A DNA stretch of 28,505 nt from CAZMSQ01 sp964569025 (GTDB lineage: Bacteria > Bacteroidota > Bacteroidia > Chitinophagales > Saprospiraceae). Both the position numbers and the translations under genes were made by a program. The DNA lies in NCBI GenBank assembly GCA_964569025.1, contig CAZMSQ010000030.1, positions 1 through 28,505 of the forward strand. The letters run 5' to 3'. The number at the start of each line of letters is the position of its first letter. The stretch's first letter is position 1. Shown one piece after another: positions 1 to 6,831 of the stretch. Under the pieces are notes generated by a model, which did no database searches, was not told the origin of the DNA, and was given only the letters and a program-made list of their open reading frames with translations.

Positions 1-156
1 AATGCGATGGTCACCAACTTCCACCTTCCGAAATCAAGTCTGGTCATTATGATCAGCGCCTTTGGAGGGCACGATTTAATCATGGATGCCTACCAGGAGG
101 CCATCAAGGAAAAATATCGTTTCTACAGCTATGGTGATGCCATGCTTATTTTATAA
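1..156 (+). CDS. queA: tRNA preQ1(34) S-adenosylmethionine ribosyltransferase-isomerase, C-terminal end only
   Basis: The frame is open from base 1 and ends with TAA at 154-156, giving 51 visible residues. The piece contains TNFHLPKSSL followed by an ISAFGG segment and ends RFYSYGDAMLIL. This is the characteristic QueA C-terminus (TNFHLPxSTL, then a YRFxSYGDAMLI ending). QueA transfers and isomerises the ribosyl group of S-adenosylmethionine onto preQ1 in the tRNA wobble position, the penultimate step of queuosine synthesis in the cytoplasm. Only the last part is present because the window starts inside the gene, so catalytic parts cannot be judged. No rho-independent terminator follows. The next 130 bases hold a promoter-like site for the downstream small gene. 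Confidence 0.92.
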   Translation, partial: NAMVTNFHLPKSSLVIMISAFGGHDLIMDAYQEAIKEKYRFYSYGDAMLIL

Positions 157-177
157 TGAGATGGTCAAAAATTCAGA

Positions 178-208
178 TTGATTGTCGAAACATTTTTTTC
201 TACTTTTG
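178..208 (+). promoter_or_regulatory. Bacteroidota-type promoter for the DUF2795 gene
   Basis: TACTTTTG at 201-208 matches the Bacteroidota -7 consensus TAnnTTTG exactly. A TTG at 178-180 lies 20 bases upstream, the expected place for the -33 element (consensus TTTG). It would start transcription near 213-218, about 75 bases before the start codon at 293. This rests on sequence match only. Confidence 0.5.
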
Positions 209-217
209 TCGGCAAGT

Positions 218-239
218 CGGAATTGGGTACCCCATTCCG
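218..239 (+). other. Leader hairpin before the DUF2795 gene
   Basis: CGGAAT (218-223) pairs with ATTCCG (234-239). The stem continues inward with GG/CC around a short GTAC loop and one T/C mismatch. No T-run follows, so it is not a terminator. It sits at the predicted 5' end of the DUF2795 transcript and could stabilise the mRNA. Confidence 0.35.
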
Positions 240-292
240 TCTCGAGACACGGTCCCCGGGCCAATCTATTCACGACTTAATGAAGGTTTCCT

Positions 293-514
293 ATGTACTG
301 GACACTTGAATTGGCCTCTTACCTCGAAGAGGCACCATGGCCGGCCACCCGGGACGAACTAATCGATTTCGCAATCCGGTCCGGTGCTCCGCTGGAGGTC
401 ATTGAAAACCTTCAGCAAATGGAAGACGAAGGGGAAATCTATGAAAGTATCGAGGATATCTGGCCGGATTATCCGCGGAAAGATGACTTTCTCTTCAATG
501 AAGACGAGTACTGA
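293..514 (+). CDS. DUF2795 family small acidic protein
   Basis: A 73-residue protein beginning MYWTLELASYLEEAPWPATR. The length and the pattern (LASYLEEAPWPATRDELIDFA, then GAPLEVIENLQ, then an acidic EDIWPDYP segment) match the DUF2795 family as I know it from Bacteroidota. The function is not established. It has no signal peptide, membrane segment or cysteine. It is strongly acidic and ends DEDEY, so it is likely a soluble cytoplasmic protein that folds as a short helical domain and may bind a partner. The ATG at 293 is the only sensible start. No Shine-Dalgarno is visible, which is normal for the phylum. The gene has its own promoter-like site upstream and a strong terminator downstream, so it appears to be transcribed alone. 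Confidence 0.78.
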   Translation: MYWTLELASYLEEAPWPATRDELIDFAIRSGAPLEVIENLQQMEDEGEIYESIEDIWPDYPRKDDFLFNEDEY

Positions 515-517
515 TTG

Positions 518-554
518 ACTGAGGCGGAGGTTGCAGTTATTGACTCCTCTCAGT
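518..554 (+). other. Imperfect hairpin just after the DUF2795 stop
   Basis: ACTGAG (518-523) pairs with CTCAGT (549-554), and GGAG (526-529) pairs with CTCC (544-547). The stem has a small asymmetric internal loop and a 14-base apical loop. It starts four bases after the stop codon and precedes the terminator at 567-599. It may protect the 3' end or belong to a composite terminator. Confidence 0.35.
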
Positions 555-566
555 TATCCGTGCCGA

Positions 567-599
567 AAAGACTTCACCCCTCTGGGTGGAGTCTTTTTT
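567..599 (+). terminator. Rho-independent terminator between the DUF2795 gene and cmk
   Basis: AAAGACTTCACCC (567-579) pairs with GGGTGGAGTCTTT (584-596) over 13 positions, with one G-T wobble and a CTCT loop. The T-run continues to 599. The minus strand also ends in a short T-run, so the element may work both ways. It lies inside the longest possible cmk reading frame, which argues that cmk starts downstream of it. Confidence 0.85.
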
Positions 600-629
600 C
601 GTTACCTTCGTGCCAATAACTACACCGCC

Positions 630-1355
630 GTGTCTGACATCATCATTGCCATTGACGGATACTCCGCCTGCGGAAAAAGCACGCTTGCCAGAGATCTGGC
701 CAGCCATCTCGGCTACACCTACATCGACACCGGAGCCATGTATCGGGCTGTCACCCTCTATTTTCTCGATCACCAGGTCGACCTCTCCGACGCCCAAGCC
801 GTCATGAAAGCTCTGGATTCAATCCGGATACGATTCCAACCAGCCTCTGATGGGGCAATGGCTACCTTCCTCAACGGGCAGAATGTAGAGGATGAGATTC
901 GCAGTATGCGCGTGTCAGGCTCCGTCAGTGAAGTCGCTGCCCTTTCTGCTGTCAGGAGAGCGATGGTGCGTGAGCAGCAAGAAATGGGGATGCAGAAACG
1001 GGTGGTCCTTGACGGGCGTGACATTGGAACCGTGGTGTTTCCGCAGGCAGAGCTCAAGATTTTTCTGACTGCCGATTTTGAGGAACGCCTCAGAAGGCGA
1101 TTTGAAGAACTGCGCCGAGGTGGTTCGCAGCAGGCCCTGTCATCTAAGGAAGTGGCAGATAACCTTCGGAAGCGCGACCATATCGACTCGACCAGAGCCG
1201 ACAGCCCCCTTCGACAAGCACAAGATGCCAAACGGTTGGATAATACAACCCTGGACCGGGAAAGCCAATTAGAGCTCGTCCTGAAATGGGTGCGCGAATT
1301 GACAGGGTATCCGGCAGAACAACAAAATCAAATCCAAAAAAATGCAAATTCCTGA
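630..1355 (+). CDS. cmk: Cytidylate kinase (CMP/dCMP kinase)
   Basis: This enzyme phosphorylates CMP and dCMP with ATP, linking pyrimidine synthesis and salvage to nucleic-acid precursors in the cytoplasm. I place the start at the GTG at 630 (241 residues). The protein then opens VSDIIIAIDGYSACGKST with the P-loop at residues 10-18, as Cmk proteins normally do. An ATG at 531 is in frame but would translate through a strong terminator hairpin and add 33 unrelated residues. Other family marks are DTGAMYRAVT near residue 33, DGRDIGTVVFP at 128, and the lid-region RDHIDSTRADSPL. The length is slightly above the usual 220-230 because of a polar tail. The thioesterase gene overlaps its 3' end by 14 bases, suggesting co-transcription. 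Confidence 0.93.
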   Translation: MSDIIIAIDGYSACGKSTLARDLASHLGYTYIDTGAMYRAVTLYFLDHQVDLSDAQAVMKALDSIRIRFQPASDGAMATFLNGQNVEDEIRSMRVSGSVSEVAALSAVRRAMVREQQEMGMQKRVVLDGRDIGTVVFPQAELKIFLTADFEERLRRRFEELRRGGSQQALSSKEVADNLRKRDHIDSTRADSPLRQAQDAKRLDNTTLDRESQLELVLKWVRELTGYPAEQQNQIQKNANS

Positions 1356-1794
1356 GATGGATCCATTCTCGGTAGAAATCACCGCCACCTGGGATGACAT
1401 CGACATGAACGGCCATGCCCGCAACACAGCCTATAGCGAGTACGCAATCCACGGCCGAATCGCATTTTTCGCAGAGCGCGGCCTCACTCCGGATGCATTC
1501 AGGACCCTCGGCCTCGGACCGGTTCTTCTCAGAGAGGAATTGCTGTATAAACGAGAGATTTTCATGTTGGAAAAGGTCCGTGTGACCTGCGAAATGAAAC
1601 GGGCTTCTAAAGACTTCCGAAAATTTACATTCCGGCAGGAAATTCTCAAAGAAAACGGCAAGGTGGCCGCACAGGTCACGGTCGACTGGGTGTGGATCGA
1701 CCTTGAGTCGCGGAAAGTGGTGGCTCCTCCGCAAGATGTGCAGGAAAAATGCGCAGCTTTCCCGAGATCTGAAGACTTTGAATGGTGGAACTGA
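1342..1794 (+). CDS. Acyl-CoA thioesterase of the 4-hydroxybenzoyl-CoA/YbgC hotdog family
   Basis: A 150-residue single hotdog domain. The segment WDDIDMNGHARNTAYSEY around residues 17-34 fits the signature D-x-D-x-N-G-H-x-x-N-x-x-Y, with Asp21 in the place of the catalytic acid. The second half has the alternating hydrophobic strands usual for the fold. Members hydrolyse acyl-CoA thioesters, and the substrate cannot be read from sequence. Similar proteins are loosely called YbgC-like or FcbC-like. The start at 1342 overlaps cmk by 14 bases. A second in-frame ATG at 1357, one base after the cmk stop, is an equally plausible start and would remove five residues. The stop lies nine bases from the convergent udk stop. 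Confidence 0.8.
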   Translation: MQIPEMDPFSVEITATWDDIDMNGHARNTAYSEYAIHGRIAFFAERGLTPDAFRTLGLGPVLLREELLYKREIFMLEKVRVTCEMKRASKDFRKFTFRQEILKENGKVAAQVTVDWVWIDLESRKVVAPPQDVQEKCAAFPRSEDFEWWN

Positions 1795-1803
1795 GTGGGG
1801 GCT

Positions 1804-2421
1804 CTACCCTACCAAATGCCGGATAAATCCCTGAATCAGCCTAAGCCCCGAATCAAAATCGCTGTTGTTGTTGATGACCACATCCGATTCTTCCCGAAAC
1901 GGCTCGATATACTGTTCAAAGGCGGGTAATACATGGTGCTGATAACGGTAGAGCACATCATCAAGTGGATAGTTTCGCTCTGTCTGGTCGCGCATAATGC
2001 GGCGTATGACCTTGAGGTTTTCCTTGGCATGGACAAAGACCTTGAGGTCCATTAAGTTTCGTATCGCGTCAAAGTAAAAAATAAACAACCCCTCAATAAT
2101 GATGACCGGAGCTGATTGAAAATGCAGCATCTCGGGAGTCGCCAGTGGGTTGTTGAAAGTATACATAGGACGAGAGACCGATTCGCCCTTTAACAGTTGA
2201 CGGAGGTCGCGAAGCAGGTCTTTGTCGTAAATTGACCCGGGTAGATCAAAATTATGCACATCTTTGTGGTCTCTGGCCTGCTCATCGCGCGGCCTGTAGT
2301 AATCGTCTTGAGAAATGATGCACACGTCTTTTGTTGGAAAAGACTCCCGGAGCTTGCGGATAAACGATGTCTTTCCAGACCCGCTTCCTCCGGTTATTCC
2401 GATAACGAACGGATGGCGCAT
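1804..2421 (-). CDS. udk: Uridine kinase
   Basis: This enzyme phosphorylates uridine (and usually cytidine) to UMP/CMP in pyrimidine salvage. With the start at 2421 the protein is 205 residues, the usual length, and opens MRHPFVIGITGGSGSGKTS with the P-loop at residues 11-18. QDDYYRP near residue 38 is the uridine kinase motif carrying the catalytic Asp. NFDLPGSID-like (here NFDLPGSIYD), the IIIEGLFIF strand and the Y-Q-H-H-V-L-P-x-F-E-x-Y-I-E-P segment are also typical. The frame extends to an ATG at 2505, but those 28 extra residues are polar and would fill the divergent promoter region. The neighbouring divergent gene is a nucleoside transporter, so uptake and phosphorylation of the same substrate sit back to back. 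Confidence 0.92.
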   Translation of the reverse strand: MRHPFVIGITGGSGSGKTSFIRKLRESFPTKDVCIISQDDYYRPRDEQARDHKDVHNFDLPGSIYDKDLLRDLRQLLKGESVSRPMYTFNNPLATPEMLHFQSAPVIIIEGLFIFYFDAIRNLMDLKVFVHAKENLKVIRRIMRDQTERNYPLDDVLYRYQHHVLPAFEQYIEPFREESDVVINNNSDFDSGLRLIQGFIRHLVG

Positions 2422-2459
2422 AGACTGTTCTGATTCTGTGGCCCGAAGGTAGGGCTTCT

Positions 2460-2474
2460 GTGAATTACTTTCAC
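2460..2474. promoter_or_regulatory. Inverted repeat in the udk/nucleoside-transporter divergent region
   Basis: GTGAA-N5-TTCAC is a perfect inverted repeat with 5-base arms, in the 90-base gap between the udk start (2421) and the transporter start (2512). Its place between two divergent salvage genes suits a shared operator, but arms this short can arise by chance. Confidence 0.25.
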
Positions 2475-2511
2475 TATTTTGGGCCAAAACACATAAAAAC
2501 ACCACCCGGGT

Positions 2512-3837
2512 ATGGATACGTTGATTGGGATAGGTCGTGGTCTGCTCGGTATTGCCGTCCTGACCGGAATTGCATTCATGCTCAGCACCAATAAAAGGGG
2601 CATCAATTGGCGGATTGTCGGAATGGGCCTCGCGCTCCAGTTTGTGCTGGCCATCGCAATCATGAAGGTCGATTTTATCAGAATGATTTTCGATTGGATT
2701 GCTTCTTTCTTTGTGGTGATATTGAATTTCACTGATAAAGGGGCCGATTTTGTATTTGGTAACTGGCCCGACGTGGTTTCAGTCACTGGGTCGAACGGAA
2801 CCGTAGCAGTGGTGGGCTACATTTTTGCGTTTAAGGTACTCCCGACCATTGTCTTTTTCTCAGCGTTATCGGCTTTACTCTATTATCTCGGCATTTTACA
2901 GGCCATCATCAAGGTCTTTGCCTGGGTGATGGTGCGCACCATGCGACTGACGGGTGCGGAAAGCCTGGCAGCGGCCGCTAACGTGTTTATCGGACAAACA
3001 GAAGCACCGCTTGTCATCAAGCCTTATCTGGATCGAATGTCGCGTTCAGAAATCATGTGCCTGATGACAGGCGGCATGGCCACCATTGCTGGTGGGGTAT
3101 TTGCTGCCTATGTCGGATTTCTTGGAGGCAGCGACCCGGTTCTGCAACAACAATTTGCCACCCACCTGCTAACTGCATCGATTATCTCTGCCCCAGCCGC
3201 TATCGTAGCCGCAAAAATTCTGGTTCCGGAATCTATAGAAATTTCTATGGAAGATCAAAAACTCAAGGTACCTCCTCAGGATGTCGGAAACAACCTGCTG
3301 GATGCCATCAGCCGGGGTACCACTGATGGCATACGCCTTGCTGTCAACGTAGGAGCTATGCTGCTGGTCTTCACAGCGTTTATCGCCATGGCCAACTATA
3401 TGCTCGAATACTTTGTGGGAAGCTGGACCGGCCTTAACGACTGGGTAAGCACCCAGACTGATGGCAGGTTTCAGGCCTTTAACCTTCAGTATATCCTCGG
3501 CGTAGTCTTCGCCCCCCTCGCCTGGCTGCTTGGCAGCTCCAATGATGACCTCATCCTCGTGGGTCAACTCCTCGGCCTTAAAACAACGCTCAACGAATTC
3601 TTCGCCTATGCCGAGCTCCAGGGCGTCAAAGACCAGCTCTCAGAAAAATCATTGATTATCGCCACTTATGCCCTTTGCGGATTTGCTAATTTTGCCTCCA
3701 TCGGCATTCAGATAGGCGGCATCAGCGCCATTGCCCCCGGGCAGCGCAAAAACCTCACCGAGCTCGGATTGCTGGCCCTCGTAGGGGGTACCATCGCCTG
3801 TTTCTTTACTGCGGCTATAGCCGGCATGCTGATTTAA
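2512..3837 (+). CDS. Concentrative nucleoside transporter (CNT/NupC family)
   Basis: A 441-residue inner-membrane protein with many hydrophobic segments, about the usual length for bacterial CNT proteins. It imports nucleosides with Na+ or H+. Family marks are visible. GQTEAPLVIKPYL at residues 161-173 carries the Gln-Thr-Glu that contacts nucleoside in the first hairpin/helix. LMTGGMATIAGGVFAAYVGFLG follows at about 184-205. KTTLNEFFAY near 357-366 and ALCGFANFASIGIQIGG near 387-403 form the second substrate half, with the Asn/Ser pair. It is divergent from udk, which would phosphorylate the imported uridine or cytidine. Its stop overlaps the convergent dihydroorotase stop by four bases, with no terminator between. 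Specificity (pyrimidine or broad) is not readable. Confidence 0.92.
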   Translation: MDTLIGIGRGLLGIAVLTGIAFMLSTNKRGINWRIVGMGLALQFVLAIAIMKVDFIRMIFDWIASFFVVILNFTDKGADFVFGNWPDVVSVTGSNGTVAVVGYIFAFKVLPTIVFFSALSALLYYLGILQAIIKVFAWVMVRTMRLTGAESLAAAANVFIGQTEAPLVIKPYLDRMSRSEIMCLMTGGMATIAGGVFAAYVGFLGGSDPVLQQQFATHLLTASIISAPAAIVAAKILVPESIEISMEDQKLKVPPQDVGNNLLDAISRGTTDGIRLAVNVGAMLLVFTAFIAMANYMLEYFVGSWTGLNDWVSTQTDGRFQAFNLQYILGVVFAPLAWLLGSSNDDLILVGQLLGLKTTLNEFFAYAELQGVKDQLSEKSLIIATYALCGFANFASIGIQIGGISAIAPGQRKNLTELGLLALVGGTIACFFTAAIAGMLI

Positions 3838-5171
3838 TCACGGTCAAATGCAAGCCTGTGCCCCGGCCTGTCATTCAACAGCTGCCCGTGGAGATAGACA
3901 AGGTTTCCGCTGACAATGGTTGCCTCCACATTCCCCCGAAAGGTATGCCCCTCAAAGGGTGACCATCCGCACTTCGCCCGGATATTCTCCTTGCTGACCG
4001 TCCAGCGCTCATCCGGATTGACCACCACCACGTCTGCCCATTTCCCCTCTTCCAAATAACCTCGGTCCCTGATCTGAAAACACGTGGCCGGCGCATGACA
4101 CATTTTCTCAACAATGCGCTCCAGGGAAATCTGCCCTCGATGATAAAATTCAAGCATGACATTCAGAGAATGCTGAACCAAGGGAAGGCCCGATGGTGCA
4201 TCGAAATAAGTGTTCTGCTTCTCCTGCAAGGTATGAGGAGCATGGTCAGTGGCAATAATGTCAAGCCGATCGTCGAGAAGGGCCTCAAAAAGAGCCTTCT
4301 GATGAGATTCTCCCTTAATCGCTGGGTTGCACTTGATAAGTGTGCCCAGATCTGCATACCTCTCGGCATTGAAATACAAATGGTGAACGCACACCTCGGA
4401 GGTGATGCGTTTCTGCTTCAAAGGAATGTCATTGCGAAAAAGTGACAACTCATCTGCTGTGGTAAGATGGAGAATGTGCAGACGGGTACCATATTTTTGA
4501 GCGAGCTCAACTGCAAGTGAAGATGACTTCAGGCAAGCCTCGACGCTGCGAATCTCCGGATGAGCTGATATTGGAACATCTTCCCCGTAGCGCTCGCGAT
4601 AGATTGCTGAATTGGTTCGAACGGTCGCCTCGTCTTCGCAGTGGGTCGCAATCAGCATGGGGCACTGAGCAAAAAGTGCCTCGAGCACCTGTGCATCATC
4701 AACCAGCATATTGCCTGTACTCGAACCCATGAACACTTTGATGCCGCACACCCGCTTCGGATCTGTTTTCAGCACCTCCTCGAGGTTGTCATTTCCAGCC
4801 CCCATGAAAAAGGAATAATTAGCAGGCGACTGTCGGGCAGCGATGGCGTATTTCTTTTGCAACAGCTCTTGGGTCAATGCCGGAGGGCTGGTGTTGGGCA
4901 TCTCCATGAACGTCGTCACCCCGCCCGCCACGGCCGCCCTTGATTCGCTGGAAATGTCTGCCTTGTGAGTCAGCCCGGGTTCGCGAAAATGAACCTGGTC
5001 ATCAATGATCCCCGGCATAACCACAGAGCCGGCGGCATCAATCTCGATGTCTGCATTCACAGAAATAGATGAGTCAATCCGCTCAATTTTTCCGCTCCGA
5101 ATCAGAATATCCCCCTCACGGCGTTCTCCCCGGTTAATAATCGTTCCTTCCTTGATAAGTATGGATTCCAT
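3834..5171 (-). CDS. pyrC: Dihydroorotase (class I, amidohydrolase superfamily)
   Basis: This enzyme closes carbamoyl-aspartate to dihydroorotate, the third step of de novo UMP synthesis. The 445 residues match the class I length. An N-terminal amidohydrolase strand region is followed by PGIIDDQVHFREPG at 53-66, the carboxylated-lysine region GIKVFMGSSTG (Lys145), metal histidines in THCED (177) and HILHLTT (232/235), and the catalytic Asp in ATDHAPH (309). The usual D-x-H-x-H metal motif reads D57-D-Q59-V-H61, with Gln for the first His. I recall this form in other Bacteroidota dihydroorotases, so it is probably a lineage trait. A weak promoter-like TTTG-N17-TATCATTT lies upstream on the minus strand (5193-5221). 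PyrB and PyrR are encoded 4-5 kb away on the same strand. Confidence 0.93.
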   Translation of the reverse strand: MESILIKEGTIINRGERREGDILIRSGKIERIDSSISVNADIEIDAAGSVVMPGIIDDQVHFREPGLTHKADISSESRAAVAGGVTTFMEMPNTSPPALTQELLQKKYAIAARQSPANYSFFMGAGNDNLEEVLKTDPKRVCGIKVFMGSSTGNMLVDDAQVLEALFAQCPMLIATHCEDEATVRTNSAIYRERYGEDVPISAHPEIRSVEACLKSSSLAVELAQKYGTRLHILHLTTADELSLFRNDIPLKQKRITSEVCVHHLYFNAERYADLGTLIKCNPAIKGESHQKALFEALLDDRLDIIATDHAPHTLQEKQNTYFDAPSGLPLVQHSLNVMLEFYHRGQISLERIVEKMCHAPATCFQIRDRGYLEEGKWADVVVVNPDERWTVSKENIRAKCGWSPFEGHTFRGNVEATIVSGNLVYLHGQLLNDRPGHRLAFDRD

Positions 5172-5311
5172 CCTATTCTCAATTTCGCAAAAAAATGATA
5201 GTAATACTTTTTTCCTCCAAACAGAAATTCTCCTTCACTTGTTTTCCCTTTCACCTAAAAAGTCTTGACTTGAAAAATCAAGCCACTGCCGCACCACTCT
5301 TAAAATTTCAG

Positions 5312-5319
5312 TATATTTG
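5312..5319 (+). promoter_or_regulatory. Possible -7 promoter element before the 465-residue orphan gene
   Basis: TATATTTG matches the Bacteroidota -7 consensus TAnnTTTG exactly. No good TTG lies 19-21 bases upstream, so the call is weak. It would place the transcript start near 5325, giving a leader of roughly 95 bases that contains the hairpin at 5349-5384. Confidence 0.35.
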
Positions 5320-5348
5320 CACATAATAAGGAATTGTCCTTGAAAACA

Positions 5349-5384
5349 GAACCTGATAAGGCCTCAAAATGCCTTATCAGGTTC
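5349..5384 (+). other. Perfect 14-bp hairpin in the leader of the orphan gene
   Basis: GAACCTGATAAGGC (5349-5362) and GCCTTATCAGGTTC (5371-5384) are exact reverse complements with an 8-base loop. The bases after it (TCTTAT) are not a proper T-run on the plus strand. On the minus strand TGTTTTC follows, also weak. It lies 37 bases before the start codon of the gene at 5422, so it could be a leader control element, a short-RNA terminator or a protein-binding palindrome. Confidence 0.7.
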
Positions 5385-5421
5385 TCTTATAAACACACAC
5401 ACTCAATAAATAATTTTCCGC

Positions 5422-6819
5422 ATGGAACCACTACATCCATCATACAAAAGTCAACTCGACGCCATCGCAGAGGAGGTCCAGTCTTCTGAGCAATTAGCTG
5501 CCTACCTTGAGGAGGAAGAAGAAGAGCAGTACCAGGAGCTTCGCGAGGCGTTTGAACCTGCCATCGCCGAGGTATACAAGGAGGTCGCTGAAAACCACCC
5601 TCTTCAGCTCATTGCGCTTGAGGAAGAAATCCTGCGCCCTGATCTCGAAGGTCTTTTTCTGCCAAAAATACTCGGATATTCTGTCCTTCGGGCTGGTGTT
5701 GATGAGCATTATCGGTACCGCAGGCCACAAGATCATTTCAAGAACATTCTGCTCACCATATGTGATTCCTCGAATTTCGAATGCCTTCGCAAGCGGATTG
5801 GCCAGACTGTACAGACCGGATTCGCTTTGAGCAGTGATATCTGGATTACCAACCTGATCCAGAGTCTCCCAAATAAGCGGGTCAGGACATTTCTGCAAAG
5901 TCAAAAGGTGGCCCGGTTTCAGGATGCAGATGAGCGCCGCATTTTGCTGAAGCGGTACCGGATGCAATTTAAAAATGACAGTTTTCACGCAGCTGAATTT
6001 CCCACCTCCATCGCTGAACTGCAGGTCGGTTTTCCTGACCTTTACTACTTCCTGCAATGGCGGATTCGCCACCGGCATGGTCAGAATGACAGCCTGATTG
6101 GGCGATTGACGGAGTTTCTGGAGACTGAGGCTTTCCAGCAAACCAATGAGTATGTGCGAATACTCGGACTGTATATCTGTTTCTTTGAACTCAATGACCA
6201 ACAAAAAGAGTTTGTCAGAAACATCACTTCTCAACTTCGCACAACTCAGGGCGAGCATTTCATTCAGCACTGGCTCGAATTCCTTCAGGAGACCTTCACC
6301 GGAAAGCTCAACCTCGATGACCGGGCAGATAAAAATGCAGCGGCCATTTTCGACCTTTCCATCAAAGACGACCTGAGCCGGTATTATGCGCTCACCAATG
6401 AAATACACAGCAAAGGTATTGTACACGAAGAGGTCATTGCCTCCATTCGGGAATTCTACCTCTCGCATGCAGGTTTGAGCGACATCAATGCCTGCGTCAG
6501 GAATATCATCCTCGGATACCTAACACGTCTTATGGTGCACCTCAGCACCGCCGACTACCACGACTGGTTTGAGCTGTCCAAGGTGTTTGCCATCTACATG
6601 GACATCTTCAACAACGAGGAGTTCAATCAGTCACTGAAGGACTTGTGCCTGTCATATGTGAGGCGCCTGATGACTTCCTACACGGACAAACGAGGCCGCG
6701 ATTATCAAGACATCAAACGGTTTGTGGCCACCAACTTTGTAGATTTCGGCTTCATGAATGAAAAGCAAATCAAGGAGTTCTTTAAGACGCCAAGGAAGAA
6801 AAAGAAAAAAGAAGCCTAA
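5422..6819 (+). CDS. Uncharacterised 465-residue soluble protein
   Basis: I do not recognise this family. The protein has no signal peptide, no transmembrane segment and no obvious catalytic motif. An acidic, glutamate-rich, probably coiled-coil stretch lies at residues 28-45 (six consecutive Glu at 30-35). A mostly alpha-helical body follows, rich in aromatic and charged residues and resembling helical-repeat proteins. It ends in a very basic tail (PRKKKKKEA). The acidic head and lysine tail suggest interaction with a basic protein or nucleic acid, which is inference only. The ATG at 5422 follows a leader with a perfect hairpin. An EI24-like gene starts 12 bases after the stop and an RluE-like gene overlaps that one, so it probably heads a three-gene operon. 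A 324-residue opposite-strand frame here is a shadow. Confidence 0.75.
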   Translation: MEPLHPSYKSQLDAIAEEVQSSEQLAAYLEEEEEEQYQELREAFEPAIAEVYKEVAENHPLQLIALEEEILRPDLEGLFLPKILGYSVLRAGVDEHYRYRRPQDHFKNILLTICDSSNFECLRKRIGQTVQTGFALSSDIWITNLIQSLPNKRVRTFLQSQKVARFQDADERRILLKRYRMQFKNDSFHAAEFPTSIAELQVGFPDLYYFLQWRIRHRHGQNDSLIGRLTEFLETEAFQQTNEYVRILGLYICFFELNDQQKEFVRNITSQLRTTQGEHFIQHWLEFLQETFTGKLNLDDRADKNAAAIFDLSIKDDLSRYYALTNEIHSKGIVHEEVIASIREFYLSHAGLSDINACVRNIILGYLTRLMVHLSTADYHDWFELSKVFAIYMDIFNNEEFNQSLKDLCLSYVRRLMTSYTDKRGRDYQDIKRFVATNFVDFGFMNEKQIKEFFKTPRKKKKKEA

Positions 6820-6831
6820 TCTCTTCGCGAA

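Noticed and set aside
156..362. 68-residue ORF between queA and the DUF2795 gene
   Set aside because: It crosses the promoter-like site and overlaps the DUF2795 start in another frame. The product is low in plausible structure.
2422..2505. 28-residue N-terminal extension of uridine kinase from an ATG at 2505
   Set aside because: The added residues are polar and unlike Udk N-termini, would fill the divergent promoter region, and the P-loop sits correctly only with the start at 2421.
5265..5280. TTGACT plus a small CTTGA-AAAA-TCAAG inverted repeat as a sigma-70 promoter or terminator
   Set aside because: The spacing to any -10/-7 element is wrong and the stem is only five base pairs without a T-run.
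5494..6468. 324-residue minus-strand frame
   Set aside because: It lies wholly antisense to the longer plus-strand 465-residue gene, which fits the operon arrangement and has a natural composition. The antisense product has no family features.
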